In this document: piece by piece, positions 22,061 to 33,410 of the stretch
Numbering within the stretch: the stretch's first letter is position 1
How the letters are laid out: each line of letters opens with the position of its first letter
Assembly: GCA_030015575.1 (NCBI GenBank)
Contig: CM057342.1
Span: 624,137,348-624,201,347 of the forward strand
DNA: 64,000 nt
Direction: 5' to 3'
Source of the DNA: Agapanthus africanus
Taxonomy: Eukaryota; Streptophyta; Magnoliopsida; Asparagales; Amaryllidaceae
Program-made: the position numbers and the translations under genes
The notes under the pieces: generated by a model
The model's input: the letters and a program-made list of their open reading frames with translations, nothing else
What the model was told of the DNA's origin: nothing
Database searches by the model: none

Positions 22061-23060
22061 ATCGCCCTCATCCAACGGCGCCCTTCATCTCCCGCCAAAA
22101 TGCCTCCTCGCGTCCAACGGCCCCGATCGCTCCACTTGTCATTCCCACTCTAGGCCGCATCCCATCAGGCGCCGCAGGTCTGCACACGTCGCGTCGGCCA
22201 ACCGACGCTTGACACACGGACCGTCGCTTTAGTGACAGGATGCCCGAACCGGCGCACCTTCCTTAAATGCAGAGATCTCGCCCTGATTCGCTGGCAGAAA
22301 AGACAGCTGACAGCCCGGGGACCCGTCCCGACGAAATCTTGAGAGGGAGCTCACCCCTGGCGGCCCGGTAGTCCACCCTTGACCCGATCCGCCATCTGGT
22401 CAGGACAAGAGTGGGGGGCTAATGATGATGCTCTATATTGGCGATCTCCCAGATCAGGACACGTGGCAGATGACGTTTCCCAGAACTCAGAAGAAAGGGC
22501 CCACAGGGGCTGACCAGGCCACCCCTGTACCCGACCAACAAGCACAAGCTGGCTCTCCTTAGGACCCCTGCAAATTGGCCTCCTCGGCCTCTCAGCTCAC
22601 CCCGAGCTGCCACAGGACCAAGACTCCTCGGCCCTTCCGCTCGTTTCCGATCTCCCTTGCCGAGGACATCTTCCTCGGTCCCTCCGACCGACCAACTCCA
22701 CCACTCACAGGCGTAACCGCCGCTCCGCAAATCTTGACATGCGCAGATTCTCCGCCGGTAACATCCCACGTTCCACGCCATCACGATCCCCATTAACGGG
22801 CGATCCGCTCGTTACGCGGGCGTGACGTCGGGAGCGTAACTGCCGGCGAGATTCTCGCGCCTGCTGCTGCGTGCTGCCGCCACTATATAAACCCCCATCA
22901 CAAAGGGGTCAAGTAAGCTTTTTTTCACCCTACTTAGCTATTACTCTGCTCGGATCTTGTGCTAACTTGATCGTCGGAGGGTCCTTGGTGGTACCAAACC
23001 ACCCCGGGACTTCCTTGCAGGTACTCAGCGCAAACTCCTCAAACCACCAATCTCCTCAAA
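22061..23060 (+). repeat. Probable Gypsy (Tat-like) LTR remnant with promoter
   Basis: A GC-rich block unlike its AT-rich neighbours. It has GGGGGGCTAATGATGATGC near 22414, a style common near the starts of Tat LTRs, a TATA box (22884-22891), and downstream text with GATCGTCGGAGGGTCCTTGGTGG typical of Tat LTR 3' parts. No paired LTR or internal region is seen, so its limits are uncertain. The open frames at 22419-22793 and 22575-22796 overlap on opposite strands and look like GC-driven chance. Confidence 0.5.
22884..22891 (+). promoter_or_regulatory. TATA box in the Gypsy-like LTR remnant
   Basis: TATATAAA in a GC-rich context, about 40 bp upstream of CAAAGGGGTCAAG. Confidence 0.55.
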
Positions 23061-23440
23061 ACCCATTGAGACCCACACGCAACAGGAGATCACCTCCAAA
23101 ATCCACCGGGAGATCGACGAAAGACAACATCCGACGGAGGCCCGAAAAGGACCTCCATCATCAGCAAACAACAACATCGAAGATCCATGAAATTTTGAGA
23201 GGGATATGATAGAAGGATCGAAGATTTGGTTCTAGAAATCTTGAGAGAGAGGGAAATTTGGGATTTCTTTTGTAGAGTGTGGGTTGAAAATTTTGAGAGA
23301 GAGCGAAAACCCGCGGTCTTTTTTTTTCCTCCGGCGGTGGAGCTGGATCCATAGGTTATCATTTTCATGGGTTGGGTTTTTAATTTAGTTAATTTAATTC
23401 CATGTTTACTTGCAAAATAACACTCTATATAACTATATAA
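23061..23440. other. Unassigned, purine-rich
   Basis: Contains repeated TTTTGAGAGAGAG-like and GAAATCTTGAGAGAG-like strings. No supported gene. Confidence 0.35.
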
Positions 23441-23730
23441 TCTCTATCCCTACTATTATAAGGCAAAAAGAAATGGGTTATTTAATTTTGAAATTGATTG
23501 CTGAAATGGTTTTTTATTTTTTCAAAGAAATCAAACAAAAAAATACCATTGATTTATGTACAATGCATGTAATTAAATACCACGTCATTATTATTTTACA
23601 AGTGTGATGCACGTAATGATATTGTTATGTCATTATTATTTTGCAAGTGTGATGCACATAGTTAAGTTAAAACAGAAATTTACATAATTTTTTTTATAAT
23701 TATGTGCAACACACGTACTAAAAACACTAG
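23441..23730 (+). mobile_element. Short non-autonomous Helitron candidate
   Basis: It begins TCTCTATCCCTACTATTATA and ends in CACTAG, preceded by A and followed by T, as expected for Helitron insertion between A and T. A weak GTGCAACAC hairpin lies about 15 bp before the CTAG end. The start closely resembles known plant Helitron 5' ends. Length 290 bp, no coding capacity. Confidence 0.55.
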
Positions 23731-23879
23731 TAAATATATAATTAAAAAAGTTGTTAGGTTTATGGTATAGAAATTTTAATTTAACTGGAAAATTGATTTG
23801 AGTTTTTAAGTCAAAAAATCAATTTGTTTTCATAATTTAAATGAAATGTTGATTTGGTAACGATTTGCATTATGCTGAA

Positions 23880-24274
23880 CTAGTATTTAGCACGTATGAT
23901 GCACGTTTGTATATTTTGAAATCATGGACAAAGATTTGTGATATTTTGTAAAGAATTAGTTTAAATAATAGGTTTTGAAGGGTTTTCTTAGGACTTCTTA
24001 TATTTTAAATTTTAATAAGTTAGTTATTTAAATATTTTTGAAAATCTTTATTATCTTAAAAAGAGGCTTTATGATATTTCTCAAGTAAAAAGTAAATTAT
24101 CAAAACTAAATAACTAACAAATCTATTTACTTTTTATATTTATTAATTTAATTATATGCATCGTACTATCATAATTAGTTGACAAGTCATCATTGTTTAG
24201 ATGGTGTCAAATTAAAGCGTTATTTTTTTACATGCTTCATGTACCCTTCCTTTGTTATTATAATAGTTAGTAGA
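23880..24274 (-). mobile_element. Second Helitron candidate, minus strand
   Basis: The minus strand starts TCTACTAACTATTATAAT at 24274 and ends CTAG at 23883-23880, flanked by A and T respectively. The start shares the ACTATTATAA core with the candidate at 23441. There is no strong terminal hairpin, so support is weaker. Confidence 0.35.
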
Positions 24275-24762
24275 TAAAAAAATTTATATAACTTAAATAT
24301 TCGTTGATTTTGTGAACTAATAATATTTTTTGCTTTAAGTTAAATAAGAAGGGAGACGAATTTTTCGAAAAATATAAATAATAAGCGCATCAAGAATTCA
24401 AATCTAGAGATATCATAATAAATACAATGTTTTATTTTATTTTTTTAAACATATTTTTTGTTTAAAAAATATTGCTATTATTATGCATAACATGACCTAT
24501 ATAGCCAGATTTGATCAATATTTTGTATATAGCATAATATGTGTGAGAATTAGGCAAGATTTGATCAATAATTTGTATATGGCATAACACATTTGAGATT
24601 TATTCGATATCTATGTATATGTCATGATATTTGTATAATTCCTTATATCACGATCCTCATGATCAAGTGATTATATTTACCTCTTATGATGTAATCAAAC
24701 TCTATATAAATAGAGTAAAATGAAGAGAGAAATCATTCTATTCTTCTTATCAAAATAAAAAT
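24275..24762 (+). repeat. Possible Copia LTR remnant, AT-rich
   Basis: Holds an imperfect direct repeat of about 55 bp (AGATTTGATCAAT at 24509 and again at 24559). It then has a TATA-type string CTCTATATAAATAGAG near 24702, followed by TCATTCTATTCTTCTTATC, as in short Copia (Ale-like) LTRs. No termini could be fixed. Confidence 0.35.
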
Positions 24763-25300
24763 TGTCACGTCTGGCTTCCCAAAATACGTAAATACGGCAC
24801 GTGACAGAGCCAACCATACTACCTATCGCTGGGAAAAATCCCTCCATAGTCACATTACAGCTGTCAATCAGATATCAAGAACAGTAAATAAAATCTAACT
24901 AACACATGTCCATTGGCCACAATAAATAAAAGTCAAGAAGTGTATATAGCAGAAACGAATAAAGATCCGATAAAGAATAATATCTGAATCATGCCGCTTA
25001 TGGGATGAAATCAATTAAATAAAACTACGGAAATAAAATAAACTAAGTATCTCTAAAACTAAACATCAAGCTCCTCACTGCTCGGCTTGCTTGTTAAAAT
25101 ATTCTCGATTTTTCTGCGACAAAGTCAAAAGAACTGGGCTATGCAAAACCCATACGTCAGTGCGTCATAAATATCTAAATAATAATAATAATAACCAGGA
25201 TAGAATGCTATGATTAAACATGAATGTAAATAATAAACATAGGTATAAAACAGTGAGGTATAGATATGTGATGTGTATCCTAAAATCTGTGCTTCTAACT
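24763..25300. other. Unassigned; possible Gypsy LTR edge
   Basis: Starts TGTCACGT, and an inverted match GCACGTGAC lies about 35 bp on. TGTCACG is a common start of plant Gypsy LTRs, but I find no partner copy or opposite end. AT-rich, no supported gene. Confidence 0.3.
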
Positions 25301-25424
25301 TATTTACCGCCGGAAACCGGGAAGACGGACTGTCTTGCCTGAATCTGGGGGCAGATGCTATTTGGTACTTTCCGTCCACCTCTCCAAAGATGCCGAGTTG
25401 ATTTATGGCACTGTGTATCGAAGG
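25301..25424 (-). repeat. 3' LTR of Gypsy D, terminal fragment
   Basis: TATTTACCGCCGGAAA onwards matches the LTR end at 61343, which begins TGTTTACCGCCGG, so the terminal TG is mutated to TA here. The LTR resumes at 35673 after element C. Confidence 0.85.
25420..25424. repeat. Target site duplication GAAGG of element C, left copy
   Basis: GAAGG precedes the 5' LTR of C and recurs at 35668-35672 after its 3' LTR. The uninterrupted version of the site is readable at 61460-61470. Confidence 0.95.
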
Positions 25425-27681
25425 TGTTGGAGATAGTGCCCTCAGAGTCAATTATTAGGTCACAGGTACGTGATTGTAATGATTGATGGAGGACCTATCC
25501 CGGTAGGACAGTCTTACTCGAGATGATAGTATGCTATCTGGTTTACCTTTATCATCGTGTACTGTTTTAAGTGACCTGACACGTCGCTATTACACGTTGA
25601 TAGAGCCCCTAGGATTCTTGCTTGACCACCAGCAGTATGAGGGCGATCATATAAGTGGGAGCTGGGGGTCTATAAGCATATCCTTAAAAGGTCCCTAGTC
25701 GTGAGAGTTTCGAGACAGGGCATCGATTCTCCATAGTAGACTAGTGTATACAGTCGAGACCCCGACGAGGGGCGGTGGCCGGTCTCACAAGCCACTGGTG
25801 TCAGTTGGATCATCTAAGATGTATACAGGTGCTCATTGGGTTATGAGTACACCGGACAGGACTCGCCGGGAACATGCTAGTTGGTCATATACCAGACGTC
25901 AGATGGCAGTTCCCTGGTGACATGTGTGCAGGTTAGTTCATCGACCTGGGGATCGTCATTTGTCTCGTGTGAGTTCCCACTGTACTTTGATTACTACCCT
26001 ACCACGGCTCAAAGGAGTCGTGCAAACAGGTTTTAGTTGGGTACAGTCCCGAGCCACATGGAGGCAGTGAGCGTATCTTCAGGGGTTCGTCTCTCCCGGT
26101 ATTGGGGGTGAGGTCGTGCTGTGTCTAGGAGAGCCATTACACGAAGCCCTCGGCCGAGGCAAGGAGATTTACTGGTAGGTATTCCAGTAGTATCTCAGGG
26201 TGTTCTGGGCTACACTTCGACACGACTTGTACCGCTTTTGGGGGTCTGACTTTTACCAACCCCCTAGGCCCGCCATGCGATGCTCATAGACGAACGGACC
26301 GGACTGTACGGATATTGTCACTGACAGGCTCAGTAGGGTTGTCAGGCTGAGTTCGCTCACATACGTCCCTTTTGGTCAATACCTGGTAGCCCGTTATGTA
26401 TTGGCTTATACCTCTAACGTGCTAGTGGTTAAATCCACAACCAAGGTGTTGATGAGTCTTTAGAGTCCCCCACATTCAGTTACTCAGCTTTCGGGCGAAA
26501 GGTTGTAGAGACCGTATGGATTTATGGCAGGGTCCGATCAGATACGTGCGGTATTGCACGGATCAGGATCGGACAGTTTGTACTATAGGCCGTATGGTTA
26601 TATGGCAGGGTTCGATCAGATACGTGCGGTATTGCACGGATCAGGATCGAATGGATATTACTAGCCGGTTTTGGTTTAAGCCGGATCCTAGTATAGTACA
26701 GTGTAGACTTTGTCTCATTGCATTTGTATTTCGGTCGAAATACAGATGCGGGTGTGTATGCACAGTATCGGGGTTTTCCTGTAATTTATTACGGGACCAG
26801 TTTTCTGGAGTTGCCAGTTTGCTTTCCGTTTCGGCCGATTTCCATTGTTCCGTTCATTGGCCGAAGATTGGTGGAGGAGGGCTTATTTGCATTGTTGCAA
26901 ATAAGCATTTGTGGAGGGGGTCTTTGCATATTATCATGTCATGATACTTGTCCCATCATTTGACTTCATAAACTCATGATTGCTTGACTTTCTTTATCAT
27001 CATGGTTGTTGATGATGGCATGACTTTTGGAGTGATGATTGTTGCTTTGAGTGTTGGATTTTCCTTACTATCATTTCTTTTGCATGATAGCTTTCCTCTC
27101 TCTCTCTTTTGTATGAGATGAGAATGGCTCCCATTTGATTCACTCTCCCACTCACTCCATTCTCTCCATTCACCTTGAGATGGCCGGCCAAAGCATTAGG
27201 GGCTGTCCAAAATTTTTGCATGTGGGATTTTTGCTCTTTTGCTTTTGTAAAATCCCACAAGTCCCTCCACATTGTTCTCATATCATTTCCTCCACCAAAA
27301 GGAAATTCCTACAACCCCAAAGTGAGACTTGAGGACTACATATTCTACAGCGAATCTTGGGCACGTCGAGTAGCCGGCTTCGTGCCCGAGTTGCCTTGGC
27401 ATTGAGGTGGGAGCCCGTAAAAGAAGTAGGCGATGTGGTGCACTTCCGGCGACGAGGAGGAGACGGGACATTCCGCAAGAGATCGGGACGATGACGAGAA
27501 GACCGGAGGACTTGGATCGTCGGTATATCTCTTTCCCATCTTATTGTTAGCTATGACTAGTTAGTGGTTTGATCCGGGTATTAGTGCGCGGCGGTTTGCC
27601 AGTTCAAGTAAAATTAAAGTTTATCACCGCTTCCGCATTTGGCCGTCGGATTGACGGCCGGGGCGCCGCCGTGCACTTACA
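25425..27681 (+). repeat. 5' LTR of Copia C
   Basis: TGTTGGAGATAGTG to GCACTTACA, 2,257 bp. A tandem duplication of about 68 bp (the GATCAGATACGTGCGGTATTGCACGGATCAGG region at 26535 and 26603) lies inside. Confidence 0.95.
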
Positions 27682-27682
27682 G

Positions 27683-27694
27683 TGGTATCAGAGC
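27683..27694 (+). other. Primer binding site of Copia C (initiator tRNA-Met)
   Basis: TGGTATCAGAGC one base after the LTR. Confidence 0.95.
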
Positions 27695-29985
27695 CGCGCC
27701 ATTAACTTAGTCTAGCTTTGTGTAATGTGTTTTGCATTTCCGATCGACCAAAACTCCAAAATCTACATTTTTGTTAGCATCAGTTTCTGTTGAAATTTTT
27801 TGGTCTCGAAATTTTTTTCAGGTTGTAAAATATTGATGTACTGGAAAATCTAAGAGCTCTGTAAAAATTCGATGAAGTGAATCCACAGTGGGAGCGCGGA
27901 ACCGCCGCAAATACCCCCTTTCCGCCGCTGTTCCGCCGCACACTGTGGGGATCCCTTCACCAATTTTTTACAGAGGCTTTCTGGGCTTAAAATATGGGTT
28001 TTGGAATATTAATATTGGGCCCAGTATTTCTGTGACTGCTACAGTATTGTTTGGGGGCCCACTTGTTAATTTTTGATCGATCGGATATTTTAAACACATT
28101 ATTTCACAGTATTTACATTATATCTGCGACCGTGAATGTCACTTGATCGGTAAATCCGGTCTAATTGCTATAGCCCGGTTAGACGGATTTGCGAACGTGA
28201 CTTTCACGTTGATGTTCTGTTTTTGCTGTGATGTTGCGGATCGGTCGTGGGGGATAGCCTGGATGCAATGCTAGTACAGTTTTGTTGTATTATGTACATT
28301 TGATATTGCGGGGCGAGCGTCCGACATGTGGACTGCCGTCACTGTCTGTTTGTATTATTATTTTGGGGCATGACCTGGTTGCGGTCGATGTACCCGTTGT
28401 ATGTATATTTTACTTTCTGTACTAGGATTGCCCCGCGGAGGGGTGCACGGATAGCCGGGTTCTAGAGGGCAACAAGCCCGCATCTCATGGCATTGGGACG
28501 GAAGGGGCTTCACTCTAGGATTGGCGGGCTGTTCGCCGCACTCGTAGGGGGTACAGGTTGACCCAGGAGGGGTGCCCAAGTTACCGGATTCCGTGAAGTG
28601 CTGGGTGGTCCATTCACGGCGCTGAAGGGGGCTGCCTCGCTTCAGGTTTTGGCGGGTAACTTGCCGCGCCCGTAGGGGTCTAGGATTTCATTGCACAGGC
28701 TATCCACACGACCAGGGGAACGTCGGGTTTCAGCGGCTCTGTGAAACCCGGGGATCCCAGATATCTGTATTGTTTCTGTGATGCTGTACATTTCTGTGAT
28801 GTTGCTTTTTATTCACGCCTTGAGCGAAATATAATATATTGGTATATATATTAGTAGATGTTGTATATGTTTTGCATCCGCGCTAGTCCAGTCCCCGCTC
28901 TGTCGTTAGTTAGCTAACCTAACGGGTAATGACGGGACCCAGTGGCGAATGCGGATGGCATATACGTACATCAGTATATTTTCGTTCTTTGTGGTGTGAT
29001 CAATTGATGGGACTGCGTTGATTTGGATCAATGCAAGTTAAAAACAAACCTAATCTGATGTTGTTGGAACACTTTTTCAAAAAGCTGTTATTGCAAGGAC
29101 GTTCACTTTTGTTTTGCATCGTGGTATTCATTTAGAATATCCTGCTCCTCAGTCGACGAGGCAAGGGCCGAGATCCCTTCACCGGGAGTGACCCCTTGGA
29201 CAAAAAGTTTGCGTCAGGGCAATGACTTCACTATAGCCGATTACTTTTGCTTTGCACCGTGGTATTCAGTTGGAATATCCTGCACCCCATTCTACGGGGA
29301 AAGAGCCGAGATCCCTTCACCGGGAGTGACCTCTTTAGCGAAGGTTTTCGTCACTATATTTTTAAAAGCTATCAGTTCCTTCAACGATATCAAGTTCTTT
29401 ACGTTAAAGGTTTTCGCCAGAAACCATTCGTAGCCCTCCGTCGTTTCATATGGATGGTCAATAGTATTCAAGCTGTGTATGTTGGCCAAAGTCAAGGCAC
29501 AGTGATTGGTAGCTATTGGGGTATTCATATGCAGCATAGATAGATGCGTTGGTTTGGGACAGTCGTACTGCCATTTTGGCCAAAGTCAAGGGTAGGTACG
29601 GGTGGATTCAAATTAACTTGGAGAATGACGGGTAGAACTTGACATGTGACTTATGATATGTTGGCCAAAGTCAAGGTCATAAGAGCATGGGGCAGAAATC
29701 ACATCGGGAGTTTCAAAAGAACTGAAACTTGCCAGATATGTGCATACCTTCTGGAGTGTGATACCGTGAGCGGATTCCGTCACGTTGTCATGCGATGAGA
29801 GTTGGATCCCGATTCCCACTGATGAGTTGGTTTACTCCTCGGGTGTTCCCGACTAATTCTTCTTTTAGGTTTGGAGGAGAATTTGACGGTACAGTGGGAG
29901 GTTTCCAGATTAGATAAATTGGTAACCATTCTGATCTAGGTTAGAGTGCACGCTGAGTGTTTCTTTTCTCTCTCTCTTTGGCAGC
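27695..29985 (+). other. 5' leader of Copia C
   Basis: Holds the GC-rich hairpin (27883-27948), a GC-rich unit repeated in imperfect form around 28430-28700, and the paired short hairpins at 29147-29161 and 29285-29299. Each short hairpin is followed by GATCCCTTCACCGGGAGTGA. Three copies of TTGGCCAAAGTCAAGG lie at 29482, 29576 and 29661, then AGTGGGAG at 29893-29900 and a pyrimidine tract ending GGCAG near 29983. No credible ORF. Confidence 0.8.
27883..27948 (+). other. Leader hairpin of Copia C
   Basis: The outer stem is CCACAGTG (27883-27890) with CACTGTGG (27941-27948). The inner stem is GCGGAAC (27896-27902) with GTTCCGC (27930-27936), followed by shorter paired blocks. It occupies the same place as the hairpins of A, A2 and B. 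Confidence 0.8.
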
Positions 29986-32900
29986 GACCATTGACCCGAT
30001 CCTAAGACTATGACTCAGTGACCAAGTTGACCGAACCTTCTCAACACTGGCTTTTGGATTGTCAGAGTTGCAAACCTCATTGCCACTCCTACTTTTACCC
30101 TTTTCTCCAGGACACCCCGTGTTGCTACGAACGTCCACTTCCATTGGACAAAACCATCGTATGGTTAGATACGAACTCGAAAGAATTTATTCGAGGATGG
30201 TTTCAGGTTCTGGAGAAAACGGATAGGATTATTCAGTTGTCTTTTCCTTTTTCCTTCTCTCAGGTTGCGAGTACTCCTTGGTTTAGGAGATAGTACACCT
30301 ATTACGCAAATTGGATAGTCTTCTTCCAAACCTTAGGCTGGTGCCGACCGGTAGGGAATGAAGAAAACCAATTAGCATAACAATGGTGTGCAGAAGGTAT
30401 TAGGTTAAGACAAAGAAAGGGATTAGTAAGAGGGCAAAGTAAATTGCAACAGATATTCACGACCAAACCAAGTATTCCTTCGCCAATCCTAAAATCACCT
30501 TTGTATTTCTCCAGGACACTCCGTATCACTACGAAGATCCACAGTTTATTGGATACTCCATCGTATGGTTATATACGAACTCGAAAAGAACTTGTTCCAG
30601 TTCGGGGATGGATTCTGGTCCAGGAGAAATAGGAATAAGGTTTATTCGGTTGTCTTTTATCTTCACCCTCTCTCATTGCGAGTGTTCCTAGGATTGGGAC
30701 AGTACACCCATTATGCTTATTGGATAGTCTTCTTCCAAACCATAGGCTGGTGTCGAACGGTAGGGAAGGAAGAAAACCATTTGGCCTAAAGGGGTGTGCA
30801 GAAGGTAAAGACTAAAGACATATGAAGGGATTTGGAGAGGTGGCAAAGGATTATACGGTTACAGTCGTGAATCTGGAAGAGGCATTACTAGGAATACCGG
30901 GATACCCCATCGAAACATTTCAATGTTTCAGTCTCACTGTGTACTGTTAAAGGAAAACTGATTTCCCAATTAGATACTTACTCCAGGGTATGTATTTACC
31001 AGGTACGATTCTCACATCTGTATGGTTTTACAGATGATGAGTGGGAGTAAGTTATTGAGAATTGGGTGATTATCCTCATTATATCGGGATTCGTTGTAAT
31101 CGGTGATATTTGAGGAAATCACCTGGACTGTTTGCCGGTTGGCAAATATTTGGTTTTGAATATCCGCAGTTATGCACCAATTTCAAATTGATATATCTGT
31201 ACGTCTATTTTCATAGAGTGAGATATACCTTTCTGAAATTATGTCTACGACATTTACCTATATCAGTGGATGGTTAGGTAAGGAGCATTAAGCAGTGGTG
31301 TAATTCTTCTTGACCATAAGTACAGTTTTCAACCTACGACACACAGTGAATGAGTTAACAGACTCAAGGGACTTGTACAGAGTATTGCATGATGTCCAGG
31401 GTCCATCAGGACAGAGGGGTTGGTCCTCGTACTATATTCGGATTACTTATGACTTCTCTAGTTTTTAGACAAGTGTTTCGCGGAAACACAGGGTCCGAAT
31501 TTTGAGAAGTTATAGGTATTTGAATAGAGTAGAGAACCAGGTATAGCAGGTATCGGGATTCTTCAAAGAGATCGAAGATGTAGATACTTGTGTATGGTAT
31601 TAAGTTGATAGTAATGACTAAGAGAACTTGCTTCTTTTTCAGGTTACTCATAATTGGAAGCATTCCTAAGTTGAGTAACGCTGATCGGCCTCCTTCCATT
31701 TAGTTGACATGCACTGGAGACAGTTGCATGATTTGAATCTGGTTCAATTAAATCAGTGCCTCTGGTCCTATATGGGATATAGAACAGTTCATATCTTAAC
31801 GATGTTAAGGTACGGGGAGTTGTCCGGCTTATGCTTAAAACCAGACACTGGACAACTCAAGGCACGTTTCTGTAATGGCTGTTTGTGGGTTGACCCAGGC
31901 TATGACGCGGGTTGACTTTCTACCATCTGGATGAACAATAGCAATATTGTTCTAGACTCGCCACAGTTTTAATAAAAATGGATTTTTTTCAGAAAACAGT
32001 AGTGGGAGTATGGTAGAACTGGAAGTGATTCCAGAACCACAAACGATTACTGAAGATTTGATAAGGAACCTAAAGATTCAATCTGGATTGACATTCCATT
32101 GGCCACTCCGCAGATAAGGTGGGTAACTTCAGCCACCCGAGAGGTACTACGGTAGCCTCAAGGACGGTGACAGGGAAGTTCTTGTTTACCCACAATTACC
32201 ATTGCTGTTGTTCCAGGCTGCGAGACCCGGTGGGAGGATGAGTATAGCGTCGTTCTAAACTAGTTTTAGAAGTGTACGTCTATATGACTCTGCCAGAGGG
32301 TTGTCGTAGTCAGTGGGAGCAGCGGAAGCATTGGTGGACAGGTAGCTTATGTCTATTTATAGACTAAAGCAGATGTAGCGGAGATAGATCATCTATTTCT
32401 GACGTGACAGTCATAGGTTTGACTTCATCAGAATAGGGGATGGATCTGTTGAGAAGGTAGTAGGGTGTGATATCCTGGTATTTGGATGACATACACAGAG
32501 CAGGAAAGGAAACTCCTATACTACAATCGGTTATACTTTGGTCGTCACACAGTGGTTTCTCCACAAAGGAAATGGATTTTATATCAGACATACTGGTTAC
32601 TAGATCTATGGTTTTAGATCTAGATTTGGGTGGTTTCCCAATCAGGGTACTTGACAGCATTCTAAGAGTATTTAGGATGGACGACTCCTGGCACGGTAGT
32701 GTACCTGCAGGTGATGGAGTCACCCTCTCTAAAGGTGTCTTACAGACTAAAGGGGAGAGGGATGTGCATGATTGGCAGATCACTTGCTCAGGCAATTGAG
32801 TCAATCATGAGATGTCAAGTACCACACCAGACATTGTTCTTGCACTAGATGCAATAAGTTGACATTGATCCAATCCTGGAGAAACGGTCGAAAGCAGTTT

Positions 32901-33399
32901 TAGAACATAAGTGGATGTTCTAGGGATATGATAACGACAGCCTCATTCGGGAAACAGTTATCATTCCAGGCTTCCAAGGTGACATGGACGACAAGGAGGT
33001 TGTCAGAGCTATAGTTTTTCCTTCTGACGAGGGGCAGTATTTTGGACAGGTGGTCCAAGGCAATACTGAGGGAGGCATGGCGCAGGATACTGATTAAGTT
33101 CAGTTGACGATACAGTCTAAGAAGTTTGGATTTGGAGTTCATTTATGAGCTATGTCCCATCAGACATCCAGACACATTCTAAGACAGGTATTGCTCATTT
33201 CGGGAGATGGGTTTCTCCGCGAACTTGAGATATAGAGAGACATTGAAAGAGACTACAAAGCGGATCCACTCACTGAGGCTATTCCTCGAACGCAATAGTT
33301 TCGCAAACGAGCTTTGTGAGACTGACTAGTAGAGGAGTTGGGTGTTCGGTATCACACGGGCTGTGAGTATGCGACATCGCAATAATTAGCCTTGAGTGC
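29986..33399 (+). pseudogene. Copia C gag-pol relics
   Basis: No gag can be read. A segment of about 400 bp is duplicated in tandem (30104-30440 and 30509-30850; both copies have CTCCAGGACAC and ATCGTATGGTTA). Integrase traces occur near 31490-31640 in broken frames. Later traces match the int-RT linker (KPDTGQL near 31840). RT traces include SIYRLKQ near 32355 and a degraded catalytic block near 32475 in which YVDD has become YLDD. Stops and shifts are dense. AGTGGGAG octamers at 32001 and 32312 are intact within this decay. Confidence 0.7.
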
Positions 33400-33410
33400 A
33401 AGTGGGAGAT
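33400..33410 (+). other. Polypurine tract of Copia C
   Basis: AAGTGGGAGAT abuts the 3' LTR, identical to that of element A. Confidence 0.9.

Noticed and set aside
22419-23209. Possible host gene in the GC-rich block
   Set aside because: Overlapping frames on both strands, low-complexity proline/serine composition, and LTR-like promoter and terminal strings nearby fit a retrotransposon LTR better.
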